DNA of 64,000 bases from Pseudobacillus lumedeiriae (GTDB lineage: Bacteria; Bacillota; Bacilli; Bacillales; Domibacillaceae): NCBI RefSeq assembly GCF_044891285.1, contig NZ_JAUIYO010000010.1:26454-90453 (forward strand). The letters run 5' to 3'. Below are positions 55,324-63,767 of the stretch, piece by piece. A program made the translations under genes and the position numbers. Every line of letters begins with the position of its first letter. Position 1 is the stretch's first letter. The notes under the pieces were generated by a model. That model searched no databases. It was not told the origin of the DNA and saw only the letters and a list, made by a program, of their open reading frames with translations.

Positions 55324-56569
55324 AAATGTAGTATCTATCAATTTGAATAGATTGATGCAGACGATAGAAGCAAGCGCTCAAATCGGTGCCCTCCCTAAAG
55401 GCGGGATTCGCCGTTTGGCACTGACCAATGAAGATCAACATATGCGTGACTTGTTTGTAAAATGGCTGAAAGAAGCGGGATTAACCGTCCGCATTGATGA
55501 CTTTGGAAACATGTACGGCAGGAAAGAAGGCTTAAACCCAGATGCCTCTGCCCTTCTGATCGGTTCTCATCTAGACACACAGCCAGAGGGCGGGCGCTAC
55601 GATGGCATATTAGGTGTATTGTCCGCTCTCGAAGTGTTGCGCACGTTAAATGAACAGAAAATAAAACTAGAACGGCCCGTCGAAATTGTCTGTTTCACGA
55701 ACGAGGAAGGGGCACGTTTCGAACCGCCGATCATGGGAGCAGGCGGCCTTGCAGGTGTGTTCGATGAGTCCTTTGTTTTTAGCCGTACAGACAAGGATGG
55801 AAAAACATTTGAAGAAGAATTAAAACGAATCGGTTATCAAGGACAGAAAGAGAACCGAGCTGAAAATATATTCAGTTACATTGAACTGCACATCGAGCAA
55901 GGCCCTGTACTGGAGCATGAAAATATCGATATTGGCATTGTGACAGGCATTCAAGGAATGAACTGGTTAGAAGCAAAAGTCATCGGCCAATCCGATCACG
56001 CAGGTCCAACACCGATGTCCATGCGAAAGGATGCTTTATTAGCAGCTTCTAAAATGATCACAACGATTAACCAAGTCGTATTGGAGCAAGACAACGAAGC
56101 CACCGCTACAGTCGGCCGTTTATCATTAACGCCTCATTCTATCAACTGCGTGCCAGGTGAAGTGATCTTCTCTATTGATGTGAGACACTCTGATGATCGG
56201 ATCAGAAAACATCTCCTCAACGAAATACAGCAAAGAATTAGTACAATTGCTGTCATTGAAAACGTACAAATTGAAATTAAAGAAATTTGGGAGACGCCTT
56301 CCAGCCATTTTTCCACTCAATTGATTGACTGTATTTCAGAAGAAGCCGATCGTCTCGGTTACAGCACAAAGAAGATGATCAGCGGCGCGGGACATGATGC
56401 AAAATATATGAATAAATTAGCAGATACCGCCATGATTTTTGTACCGAGCGTAGACGGAAAAAGCCATTGTCAAGAAGAGTTTACGAAGGAAGACCATATT
56501 AAAAGAGGAGCTAACCTGCTATTACATGTCGTTCAAAAAATCGCCCAATTGAACAAAATAGAAGTCTAA
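55316..56569 (+). CDS. Zn-dependent amidase/carbamoylase (N-carbamoyl-L-amino-acid or allantoate amidohydrolase type)
   Basis: A 417-residue M20-family hydrolase. Ligands are visible: His85 and Asp96 in GSHLDTQPEGGRYDGILG, Glu130-Glu131 in CFTNEEGARF and a later His in YIELHIEQGP. GPTPMSMRKDAL marks the dimerisation domain. These enzymes split N-carbamoyl amino acids, beta-ureido acids or allantoate to amino acid, CO2 and ammonia. The start at 55316, after GAAAGGAG, overlaps the amidohydrolase gene by eight bases. It is the last gene of the operon. Together with a ring-opening amidohydrolase it recalls hydantoin or pyrimidine breakdown. Confidence 0.93.
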   Translation: MDENVVSINLNRLMQTIEASAQIGALPKGGIRRLALTNEDQHMRDLFVKWLKEAGLTVRIDDFGNMYGRKEGLNPDASALLIGSHLDTQPEGGRYDGILGVLSALEVLRTLNEQKIKLERPVEIVCFTNEEGARFEPPIMGAGGLAGVFDESFVFSRTDKDGKTFEEELKRIGYQGQKENRAENIFSYIELHIEQGPVLEHENIDIGIVTGIQGMNWLEAKVIGQSDHAGPTPMSMRKDALLAASKMITTINQVVLEQDNEATATVGRLSLTPHSINCVPGEVIFSIDVRHSDDRIRKHLLNEIQQRISTIAVIENVQIEIKEIWETPSSHFSTQLIDCISEEADRLGYSTKKMISGAGHDAKYMNKLADTAMIFVPSVDGKSHCQEEFTKEDHIKRGANLLLHVVQKIAQLNKIEV

Positions 56570-56573
56570 GACA

Positions 56574-56630
56574 AAGTGTCAGACCTCACACCAAGAATAC
56601 ACTGTATACCCGATGCGGGGTCTGACGCTT
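56574..56630 (+). terminator. Hairpin at the end of the TRAP operon
   Basis: Twelve-base stem AAGTGTCAGACC (56574-56585) with GGTCTGACGCTT (56619-56630), one G-T pair. It has no T-run, so it may act as an mRNA-end stabiliser or imperfect terminator; GTCAGACC-type repeats are common in bacilli. Confidence 0.6.
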
Positions 56631-56650
56631 ATAAGATAGCTTCTTTTTTC

Positions 56651-56896
56651 TCAAACATGATCTACCCCACCCGCTGGCTCCGCTGCTCTCTTCATTGCTT
56701 CCTTAAATTTATCAAGACAATCTTTACATATACATGTTTTCCTTAACTGTTCAGGTGGAACAAGATCAAAAATCTCCCTCGGAAAGAATTCCTTATTGCA
56801 CCAGCATACCCCTAAAGATTTATCCATAGAATTGCAGCAGTTATTGCTTCCGCTGCAAATCGGGCAGCTTACATTTTTATCTATTTCGCTAGGCAT
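56651..56896 (-). CDS. Cysteine-rich CWC family protein
   Basis: An 81-residue protein with ten cysteines: CPICSGSNNCC, then GVCWCNKEFFP and KTCICKDCL. The Cys-Trp-Cys followed by N and the spacing match the cysteine-rich CWC family, a short putative metal-binding protein of unknown role. The start at 56896 has GAGGAGG six bases upstream. A frame five codons longer begins with TTG inside the binding site and is rejected. A single gene convergent with the TRAP operon. Confidence 0.88.
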   Translation of the reverse strand: MPSEIDKNVSCPICSGSNNCCNSMDKSLGVCWCNKEFFPREIFDLVPPEQLRKTCICKDCLDKFKEAMKRAAEPAGGVDHV

Positions 56897-56911
56897 CTTC
56901 AACCTCCTCAA

Positions 56912-57314
56912 TGTTTACTAAATTTTTCCCTAGTATAACATAGAAAGGTAGAGGCAGAAGTTAGAACATCTTTTACATTAAATAGCAGCTGGATTTAACC
57001 CACTGGTCTTGAGCCGACAGCAAGGCCCGAACTTTCTACTGTCATAATTGGACGAACAATAGTATCTCCATTCACCATGAATGATCAAACTTTCAACTAT
57101 GCCACCTGATTTAATACTTATTGCATGTGCCGCAAGCTCCGTTAATACACCTTTAACTTTGGAAGTGGTGAATCGTAATGGGAAATTCACCACTTTTTAG
57201 ATGAGGTATGGTGAAAGAATTAAGCTTTTTGGAAAAACTATTTAGCAGATCAGTTATTGAGGAGGAAAAAACAATGACAAATTAAACAATCCTGCTGTTA
57301 ATTGATAAAAAACA
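56912..57314. other. Unexplained intergenic region with a hairpin and short frames
   Basis: About 400 bases with no convincing gene. A clear stem-loop, AAGTGGTGAAT (57163-57173) with ATTCACCACTT (57185-57195) and TTTTT after it on the plus strand, looks like a terminator without an assignable gene. A plus-strand frame with GAGGAGGAAAAAACA and ATGACAAATTAA (57274) gives only three codons, and a 27-codon minus-strand frame ends within the region. Probably gene remnants. Confidence 0.4.
57163..57197 (+). terminator. Orphan terminator-like hairpin
   Basis: Eleven-base stem (57163-57173 with 57185-57195) followed by T on the plus strand. No plus-strand gene ends just upstream. Confidence 0.6.
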
Positions 57315-57362
57315 AAAGCCCGCCCTCCAACCCATTAAAATACACACGTAAGTGCCGGCTTT
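57315..57362 (-). terminator. Terminator of the 111-residue coiled-coil gene
   Basis: AAAGCC-GGC and GCGGGCTTT arms (57315-57323 and 57354-57362, one mismatch), followed on the minus strand by TTTTGTTTTTT. Confidence 0.6.
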
Positions 57363-57376
57363 CCCTTTAAATATAT

Positions 57377-57712
57377 CTATGACCCAACAGCTGTCTGCGC
57401 CCCGTCCTTCCCTTTCACTTTATCAATTTTATCTACAAACATTTGAAATACCTTTTTCTTTTCTTCGAGGTCTTTGATTGCTTCTTTCAGCTCGTTAAAT
57501 TTCTTTTCAAACGGAGTATGGTACAGCTCACGGATATTACGAATAATATCTTCATTGACCGTTGATTGGATCACTTGTTTCGTGATGCTGAACTTATAAG
57601 TATATACCTGCAATTCCTGTTTGATTTCTTCATATTCTTTATCGATATCATTTAATAACCCGTCAATTTCCTGCTTCCATTCTTCTAAAGATTTTTTCAC
57701 ATGCTCTTCCAT
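57377..57712 (-). CDS. Hypothetical coiled-coil protein, 111 residues
   Basis: I do not recognise this protein. It is almost all helix and rich in Glu and Lys, with a heptad-like pattern over residues 1-35 (MEEHVKKSLEEWKQEIDGLLNDI) and again near 70-100. No signal or membrane helix. The start at 57712 has AAAGGAG seven bases upstream; the ATG at 57736 with GGAGA is also possible. It ends close to a terminator. It is the last gene of a minus-strand group with the CBO0543 and YppC genes, but 90 bases separate it from the CBO0543 gene. Confidence 0.7.
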   Translation of the reverse strand: MEEHVKKSLEEWKQEIDGLLNDIDKEYEEIKQELQVYTYKFSITKQVIQSTVNEDIIRNIRELYHTPFEKKFNELKEAIKDLEEKKKVFQMFVDKIDKVKGKDGAQTAVGS

Positions 57713-57826
57713 GTCAATGCTCCTTTTACCGTTCATAATATGTCTCCAATCTAATAGCCATCTTTCATTGTACCAATTGAACGTTTCAGCTTTATTGCTG
57801 TAAAATTACATCGAAATAAAATTCCT

Positions 57827-58273
57827 TCATCGGCGATTCGTCCATGTAAACACATGCCAAATGATTATTAGAAACAGAAGATACCCAAAGAAAGAATAGC
57901 TATGATGCCATTGATCGCTATGGCGAAAGAATCCCCATTGCTCAGCTGTTTTCTCAGCAGCCGCTCCCCCGATGCTAAGCAGCAAAACAAACACGCCCCT
58001 GTACCACGGGATCATCTTGCTCATTAGAAAAAGAAACAGCCCTGTGAAAAAAGGAAGAGCAAAAAGTGTAAAGGCAAGATTGATCGAAAAAATTTCCGCG
58101 AAAGGACGAAGCGGAAATTCGTACATTCCTTTACCGCTGAAGTACAGGTCTAAATAAGTGCCAAGCCATGAAGCAGTTAAGACCGCTGGGAAATAAGAAA
58201 CAATATTAATGAAAAATCGCTTTTTTGGCGAGGGCGGCAAGTTCAAGTTTTTCGATGGTTTCACAGTATTCAT
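57827..58273 (-). CDS. CBO0543 family membrane protein
   Basis: A 148-residue protein with four membrane helices (about 25-45, 60-88, 91-110 and 126-143) and a WGFFRHSDQWHHSYSFFGY segment, characteristic of the CBO0543 family found in Firmicutes. Function unknown. Its first 68 bases lie inside the end of the yppC gene in another frame, an unusually long overlap; no internal ATG gives a shorter protein with a good binding site. Confidence 0.85.
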   Translation of the reverse strand: MNTVKPSKNLNLPPSPKKRFFINIVSYFPAVLTASWLGTYLDLYFSGKGMYEFPLRPFAEIFSINLAFTLFALPFFTGLFLFLMSKMIPWYRGVFVLLLSIGGAAAEKTAEQWGFFRHSDQWHHSYSFFGYLLFLIIIWHVFTWTNRR

Positions 58274-59366
58274 CTATAATCTCTCCATGAATGGATTCAT
58301 TTTCGTCTTGCAAATAGTCAATAACGTTCCAATGATGAAACCAATCTCCCAGTTCCGCTTCAGGGTGTTCAACATTTTTCCATGCATACTCAAGTCTAGG
58401 GCTATACAGCCTTATCGCTCCATTTCTTAACTGACATCCCTTTAACCGCCGGGTAAATCTTGTTCCCGGTACTCCCTCATCGACGTCATTGAATACATCT
58501 TTCCAATAATCTTTCCGGGAACCGGTATGCGGATGATCGACCGCCCAGCGAAAGACTTTCTTCAGTTGATTCTCATCTTGAAAAAGCAAGCGGTATAACC
58601 GTTTTCCAAGCATAATCCGCTCATGCAAAGAACCAAAGTGATGAAGGGTAAGCCCGACAAGCGATGCTTTTCCTTCTGACTCCCTCTCTCCCTCGTAAGG
58701 GAATAAAATATGATTGACAGAGAGAACATCCTGCAACACAAATTCGAGTGTATGAAACACCTTTTCCTTAAACAAAGAATTCTGGATGATCCTTTGTTCT
58801 AAATAGCTTTGTTCATTAATAATGAGAGCAATCGCGAGCAAATAGCGGTCGCGTTTCCGCCAATATTGATTCCATATTACTTCCATAAATAAAGATATAT
58901 TTAAATACGGCAACAAATAGAAAAGATTTCGCTTTTGTCTTTCACTCTCTGCAAACAGTAAAAACTGCGGATATGCATCTTGAAAAATAAGCCAATTCCC
59001 GCGTTCCAAAAAGGTAAAAAACACCTGCCTTTTTTCTTCATTTAAAATCCGTGAAAAGAAATCCCCACGTAAATCTGTCATATTCCATCCCCCATTCCTT
59101 GATACCATATGGCCAAGGAATGCCCAGTGTACTTCCGGATAGAGGCAATAAAAATCCAAATACGCTTTCGTTCTTGTCACATTGTCCCTGTTTAATTGGT
59201 ATGTTTGCCGGCGAATATACTGAAGAAGCTGCTGATCCTGCTTGGATAGACTTAACTCTTCCGAAAGTGACACAGATTGCTCCATCCTCTTTAATGCTTC
59301 TTTAACCTCCAACATATTTTCAGAGAGCGGCTGTGTTGTCTTTTTCTTTTTCAGAAAAAAAATCAC
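58206..59366 (-). CDS. yppC: DUF2515 family protein (YppC-like)
   Basis: A 386-residue protein of unknown function, resembling B. subtilis YppC (DUF2515). The N-terminal lysine-rich start (LKKKKTTQP) leads to an all-helical, cytoplasmic protein with NRDNVTRTKAYLDFYCLYPEVHWAFLGHMVSRNGGWNMTDL as the family core (about 60-100, several pieces). In B. subtilis yppC lies close to the sporulenol cyclase gene; the same arrangement, here divergent, is kept. The end overlaps the CBO0543 gene by 68 bases. Confidence 0.85.
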   Translation of the reverse strand: MIFFLKKKKTTQPLSENMLEVKEALKRMEQSVSLSEELSLSKQDQQLLQYIRRQTYQLNRDNVTRTKAYLDFYCLYPEVHWAFLGHMVSRNGGWNMTDLRGDFFSRILNEEKRQVFFTFLERGNWLIFQDAYPQFLLFAESERQKRNLFYLLPYLNISLFMEVIWNQYWRKRDRYLLAIALIINEQSYLEQRIIQNSLFKEKVFHTLEFVLQDVLSVNHILFPYEGERESEGKASLVGLTLHHFGSLHERIMLGKRLYRLLFQDENQLKKVFRWAVDHPHTGSRKDYWKDVFNDVDEGVPGTRFTRRLKGCQLRNGAIRLYSPRLEYAWKNVEHPEAELGDWFHHWNVIDYLQDENESIHGEIIDEYCETIEKLELAALAKKAIFH

Positions 59367-59465
59367 CCTTCACCTCCGCTGCCGCTTTTCTTCAAAGAAT
59401 TCTTTTCCCCCCGCGGAATATGTATAAGAAAAGCATAATCTTACACAGGAGGAGAGTGTGTAACG

Positions 59466-61355
59466 ATGAATCAGCATACAAAAAAACTAATCAGCCACAT
59501 TGTCCACACACTAAAAGAAGCGCAGACAACGGACGGTTCGTGGGACTACCCTTTCGACACTGGTATCTCAACAGATGCTTATATGATCATTTTATTAAGA
59601 ACACTAGAAATAAATGATGAAGACTTCATCAGAGGATTGACAAAGAGGATATTGAGCAAACAGGAGAAGAATGGAGCGTGGAAACTGTTTCACGACGAAG
59701 GGTCTGGAAATATGAGTGCAACTGTTGAAGCCTATTACTCTCTTCTTTATTCCGGTTATTATTCCAAAAATGATCCACGGCTGCAGGCAGCTAAAACGTT
59801 CATCTTAGCAAACGGAGGGATAGAACGATCCCATCTGTTTACAAAGATTATGCTTGCTTTAACAGGACAATATCGATGGCCGCTCTGTTTCCCCATTCCC
59901 ATTGAAATCATTCTTTTGCCGCTTTATTTTCCAATCAATTTCTATGATTTTTCTGTATATGGAAGGGCTAACCTCGCTCCTATTATGATTGTGGCCAACT
60001 CGAAATATAGTAAAAAAACGAAAGAAAGCCCCTGCCTTTCCGATCTATTTGCTTCCAGAGAAGACAGCTTTTTCAACTGGCCGGAAACTCGTGAATCAAA
60101 TCGGTGTATCTCCATTATTAAACAAGGAATTAAACATTTAGTTGGATTCCCCCACTACCTCCATTCACTGGCCATTCAGCGGATGAAACAGTATATGTTA
60201 GATCGAATTGAACCGGATGGAACACTTTACAGCTACTTCAGTTCAACCTTCCTGATGATTTTCGCCTTGCTTTCACTAGGTCACTCTAGAACAGACCCGA
60301 TCATTTTACAGGCTGTGAAAGGGTTAAAAGCGATGGCATGCACGATCGACGGCTACCCTCATATGCAATATACGACGGCCTCAGTATGGAATACTTCCTT
60401 AATTAGCTATGTTCTTCAAGAAGCGGGAGTCCTTCCTTCTGATCCGGTGATCGCAAAAGCGAACCGTTATTTATTAGAGCGGCAGCAAGTAAAATACGGT
60501 GATTGGACCATTCATAACTCGGGGATACTGCCCGGCGGCTGGGGGTTTTCTCATGTAAATACAATGAATCCTGACGTCGATGACACGACCGCTTCGTTAA
60601 GAGCTTTTTCACGAAGTATTCGAATCGATTCCAGCTTGCACCAATCATGGAACAAAGGAATAAAGTGGATCTACTCTATGCAAAATGATGACGGCGGCTG
60701 GCCGGCTTTTGAGAAAAACACAGACAAAAAGTTATTGAGCTTACTGCCGATTGAAGGAGGGGAATTTCTGCTTACCGACCCAAGCAGTGCTGATCTGACT
60801 GGGAGAACGCTCGAATTTCTCGGCAATTACACTCGTCTGCCAAAACAGCATGGAATCATGAAGAAAGGAACCAACTGGCTGTTCCAACATCAAGAGGAAG
60901 ACGGATCATGGTATGGCCGCTGGGGAATTTGTTATTTGTACGGAACTTGGGCCGCGATTACCGGACTCAGAGCAGCCGGTGTGAAACCACAGCATTCAGC
61001 CATTCATAAAGCAGTGAATTGGCTGCACAGCATTCAAAATAAAGACGGCGGCTGGGGAGAATCTTGTAAAAGTGATACAAAAAATATGTATGTTCCCCTT
61101 GGAGCAAGCACCCTAACTCATACATCGTGGGCACTCGACGCTCTAATCTCTACTGCCGAAAAGCCGACACGAGAAATGCGGGCGGGAATCTCCTATTTGC
61201 TTGAATCTTATCATAAACAAGACTGGACGACTTCTTATCCCGCAGGGCAAGGTATGGGCGGCGGCTTTTACCCCCACTATCACAGTTACCGATATATTTT
61301 CCCTTTGCTTGCTTTAGCTCATTATGAGAGGAAATTTCGAGAAGTTGTAAACTGA
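59466..61355 (+). CDS. sqhC: Sporulenol synthase / squalene-hopene cyclase family
   Basis: A 629-residue terpene cyclase. The protonating DxDD motif is Asp370-Val-Asp372-Asp373 (NPDVDDTTA) and the sequence holds several QW repeats, for example DDGGWPAF, EDGSWYGRW and KDGGWGES. B. subtilis SqhC cyclises tetraprenyl-beta-curcumene (C35) to sporulenol, a spore membrane terpenoid; the adjacent yppC and yjcZ-type genes make that function more likely here than hopene formation. AGGAGGAGAG lies a little upstream of the ATG. No clear terminator follows; a repeat fragment begins right after the stop. Confidence 0.95.
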   Translation: MNQHTKKLISHIVHTLKEAQTTDGSWDYPFDTGISTDAYMIILLRTLEINDEDFIRGLTKRILSKQEKNGAWKLFHDEGSGNMSATVEAYYSLLYSGYYSKNDPRLQAAKTFILANGGIERSHLFTKIMLALTGQYRWPLCFPIPIEIILLPLYFPINFYDFSVYGRANLAPIMIVANSKYSKKTKESPCLSDLFASREDSFFNWPETRESNRCISIIKQGIKHLVGFPHYLHSLAIQRMKQYMLDRIEPDGTLYSYFSSTFLMIFALLSLGHSRTDPIILQAVKGLKAMACTIDGYPHMQYTTASVWNTSLISYVLQEAGVLPSDPVIAKANRYLLERQQVKYGDWTIHNSGILPGGWGFSHVNTMNPDVDDTTASLRAFSRSIRIDSSLHQSWNKGIKWIYSMQNDDGGWPAFEKNTDKKLLSLLPIEGGEFLLTDPSSADLTGRTLEFLGNYTRLPKQHGIMKKGTNWLFQHQEEDGSWYGRWGICYLYGTWAAITGLRAAGVKPQHSAIHKAVNWLHSIQNKDGGWGESCKSDTKNMYVPLGASTLTHTSWALDALISTAEKPTREMRAGISYLLESYHKQDWTTSYPAGQGMGGGFYPHYHSYRYIFPLLALAHYERKFREVVN

Positions 61356-61393
61356 GCGCCTGTAGCGGAGATCAACAGATCGTTTAACAAAAC
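61356..61393 (-). repeat. Dispersed MITE-like repeat, fragment D
   Basis: GCGCCTGTAGCGGAGATCAAC followed by TTTAACAAAAC, matching the corresponding end of copy C (46962-47082). Only about 38 bases are left, starting at the sqhC stop codon. Confidence 0.6.
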
Positions 61394-61509
61394 CTAATAA
61401 ATTAAAGTAAAAAAAATGAATTTTTTCTTCAAAACTATACGTATGTCCAAACCATTACGGAAATTTTTCATATCATGTATTAATCATATAAACAGGAGGT
61501 GATATCGGA

Positions 61510-61605
61510 ATGGGTCACTCAGGAGGTTACGGCGGCGCGTTCGCGTTGATCGTTGTATTGTTCATTTTATTAATCATCGTTGGAGCATCTTACATCGGCT
61601 ACTAA
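61510..61605 (+). CDS. YjcZ family sporulation protein, 31 residues
   Basis: Small gene found directly in the sequence. The peptide starts MGHSGGYGGAFALIVVLFIL and ends GASYIGY: a glycine-rich head and one hydrophobic helix, the pattern of the YjcZ-type sporulation peptides that are common in Bacillus and are made late in sporulation. A perfect AGGAGGTGAT site precedes the ATG by six to eight bases, and a terminator follows at 61676-61706. Downstream of sqhC but with its own leader. Confidence 0.92.
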   Translation: MGHSGGYGGAFALIVVLFILLIIVGASYIGY

Positions 61606-61675
61606 TCCCCCAGCTTTTTAGCCTTTGAGAAATAAGATAAAAAATCCCCCTTCCTTTCTTGTACGGACTATTGAA

Positions 61676-61706
61676 AAGCCAGATCGATCATATCTGGCTT
61701 TTTTTT
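61676..61706 (+). terminator. Terminator of the yjcZ-type gene
   Basis: Stem AAGCCAGAT (61676-61684) with ATCTGGCTT (61692-61700), then eight T. Confidence 0.92.
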
Positions 61707-62212
61707 AATTTCCTTGAATAACATTGAGAGTCATCGTCATTCATTATCTTTTTTCTATAACCAAAAACAACGGTAAAAATTTTTACCCCTTTTTTCTTCT
61801 AAAACAGCCGACCCCGACCGATTATTATTTGAAGATCGATAGCTGCGGCTATTCACTTTTACACACTCTCTTTTTGTTAGTAACATTCTTTTCCATTCCC
61901 TCTCCACCCTTTATTTAATCACATATTTCTGTCTCCTCCTGCTCATGATTTTTAACAACTGTTCCCTCAATGGCCATTACCTTTCATGAATTCCCACAAC
62001 GCCAACAAATAAATATTGTGGTATAACAAAAAAATACTTTGCAGAATTTTGTCGTTATTGTAAAATAAATTCACCCCAAAAAGAATCTAATAGATCAGAT
62101 GAAAAAAACAGATATTAATATAATAGTTTCAATCATATCCATCCATTTAATACTATTATAAAAAATATCATGACTATTAAATTCTATTTCAACATAGAAA
62201 GGACTGAAAAAA
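61707..62212. other. Long AT-rich leader of the amino acid permease gene
   Basis: About 500 bases without a convincing gene. I looked for a lysine or other amino-acid riboswitch, and for a T-box, and saw none. Only AT-rich promoter-like runs (TTAATATAATAG near 62115) are visible before the permease. Confidence 0.4.
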
Positions 62213-63700
62213 ATGGCGTTACCACAACAAGAAAGTACAAGTTCAGAACACTTAAATCATGAAGACAACAAGTTGAAACGAGGATTAAAGTCCCGACATT
62301 TAACGATGATTTCAATTGGGGGAGCGATTGGTACCGGGTTGTTCCTTGGAAGCGGGGCAGCCATTCACACGGCTGGACCAGGCGGAGCATTACTTGCTTA
62401 TGCTTTAGTTGGTGCAATGGTATTTTTCGTTATGACAAGCTTAGGGGAATTGTCTGCATTTATGCCAACGAGCGGGGCATTTAGTACGTACGGAACACGA
62501 TTTGTCGATCCGGCATTCGGATTTGCCTTAGGATGGACTTATTGGTTCAACTGGGCAATGACTATTGCAGCTGAATTAACCGCCTCAACGATGATCATGA
62601 AATTCTGGTTTCCAGACAGTCCATCATTGTTATGGAGTATGTCATTCTTAGCTCTTATTTTTCTTTTAAATTACTTATCTGTTAAAGGGTACGGAGAAGG
62701 GGAATACTGGTTTTCCTTCGTTAAAGTATCTGCTATCGTCGTTTTCATCGTCGTAGGTGTATTAATGATTTTTGGCATTATGGGTGGGGAAGTCATCGGT
62801 TTTAAAAACTTTACCGTGGATGAAGCACCTTTCTCTGGTGGTTTTCTTGGTGTCTTCATTGTTTTCATTGCAGCCGGATTTTCTTTCCAAGGTACAGAAA
62901 TTGTTGGTGTAGCTGCTGGTGAAAGTGAAGACCCAGCCAAAAACGTACCAAAAGCAATTAAAAGTGTATTCTGGAGAATCCTTCTGTTTTACGTACTAGC
63001 CATCTTTGTCATCGGGCTTATTATTCCTTATACGACTCCTAGTTTACAAAGTGAAGACGTGATGGTCAGCCCATTCACGCTTGTATTTAAAAAAGCAGGT
63101 CTTGCCTTTGCAGCTTCTCTCATGAATGCAGTTATTTTAACAGCTATTTTATCAGCGGGTAACTCAAGTTTATACGCATCCACTCGTATGTTATACTCAA
63201 TGGCTAAAGAGGGACAAGCACCGCGCATTTTCGCCAAGCTGAATAAACGGGGTGTACCTGTTGCAGCCATCATTTTAACTTGCCTTGTCGGTATGCTCGC
63301 CTTTTTCTCTTCTATTTTCGGTGACGGGATCGTATATGTATGGTTAATGAACTCGATCGGTATTACAGGCTTTATCTTCTGGCTTGGTATTTCTGTCAGC
63401 CATTATCGTTTCCGTAAAGCTTTTCTCGCTCAAGGTCATTCGCTGGATGAGCTGCCGTACCGTGCCAAATGGTATCCATTTGGACCAATTTTCGCTGTTT
63501 TGATTGGTCTGATTGTTATTTTGTCTCAAAACTTTCAAGCGTTCCTTGCGGACAAAATTGATTGGGGCAGTGTCGTAGCCGCTTATATGGGGATTCCCCT
63601 CTTCCTTCTATTATGGTTTGGTTATAAATTTATGAAGAAAACCAAAGTGGTTCCACTCGAAAAATGCGAATTTGATTTTGACTATAGAAAAGATGATTAA
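62213..63700 (+). CDS. Amino acid permease (APC family, LysP-like)
   Basis: A 495-residue inner-membrane carrier with 12 helices. The opening KRGLKSRHLTMISIGGAIGTGLFLGSG is the amino acid transporter signature of the AAT group, with TYWFNWAMTIAAELTAS and GFSFQGTEIVGVAAGESEDP further on; these resemble lysine-specific permeases. Basic amino acid/H+ symport is the likely role. AGAAAGGAC lies ten bases before the ATG (weak). A single gene followed by a terminator. Confidence 0.9.
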   Translation: MALPQQESTSSEHLNHEDNKLKRGLKSRHLTMISIGGAIGTGLFLGSGAAIHTAGPGGALLAYALVGAMVFFVMTSLGELSAFMPTSGAFSTYGTRFVDPAFGFALGWTYWFNWAMTIAAELTASTMIMKFWFPDSPSLLWSMSFLALIFLLNYLSVKGYGEGEYWFSFVKVSAIVVFIVVGVLMIFGIMGGEVIGFKNFTVDEAPFSGGFLGVFIVFIAAGFSFQGTEIVGVAAGESEDPAKNVPKAIKSVFWRILLFYVLAIFVIGLIIPYTTPSLQSEDVMVSPFTLVFKKAGLAFAASLMNAVILTAILSAGNSSLYASTRMLYSMAKEGQAPRIFAKLNKRGVPVAAIILTCLVGMLAFFSSIFGDGIVYVWLMNSIGITGFIFWLGISVSHYRFRKAFLAQGHSLDELPYRAKWYPFGPIFAVLIGLIVILSQNFQAFLADKIDWGSVVAAYMGIPLFLLLWFGYKFMKKTKVVPLEKCEFDFDYRKDD

Positions 63701-63722
63701 ACCATCTTAACTAAAACACTGG

Positions 63723-63755
63723 CCGGACAAAGTTATTAACGTTGTCCGGTTTTTA
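63723..63755 (+). terminator. Terminator of the permease gene
   Basis: Stem CCGGACAA (63723-63730) with TTGTCCGG (63742-63749), then TTTTTA. Confidence 0.92.
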
Positions 63756-63767
63756 TTAGCCTTCATT

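Noticed and set aside
56978..57193. 71-codon minus-strand frame
   Set aside because: It begins inside a terminator-like hairpin, lacks a ribosome binding site and shows no recognisable motif; treated as part of a gene-poor region.
61724..61918. 64-codon plus-strand frame in the permease leader
   Set aside because: No ribosome binding site, AT-driven composition, and it starts right after a terminator.
61707..62212. Amino-acid riboswitch or T-box before the LysP-like gene
   Set aside because: The long leader invited a search, but no conserved riboswitch or T-box core and no terminator/antiterminator pair was visible.
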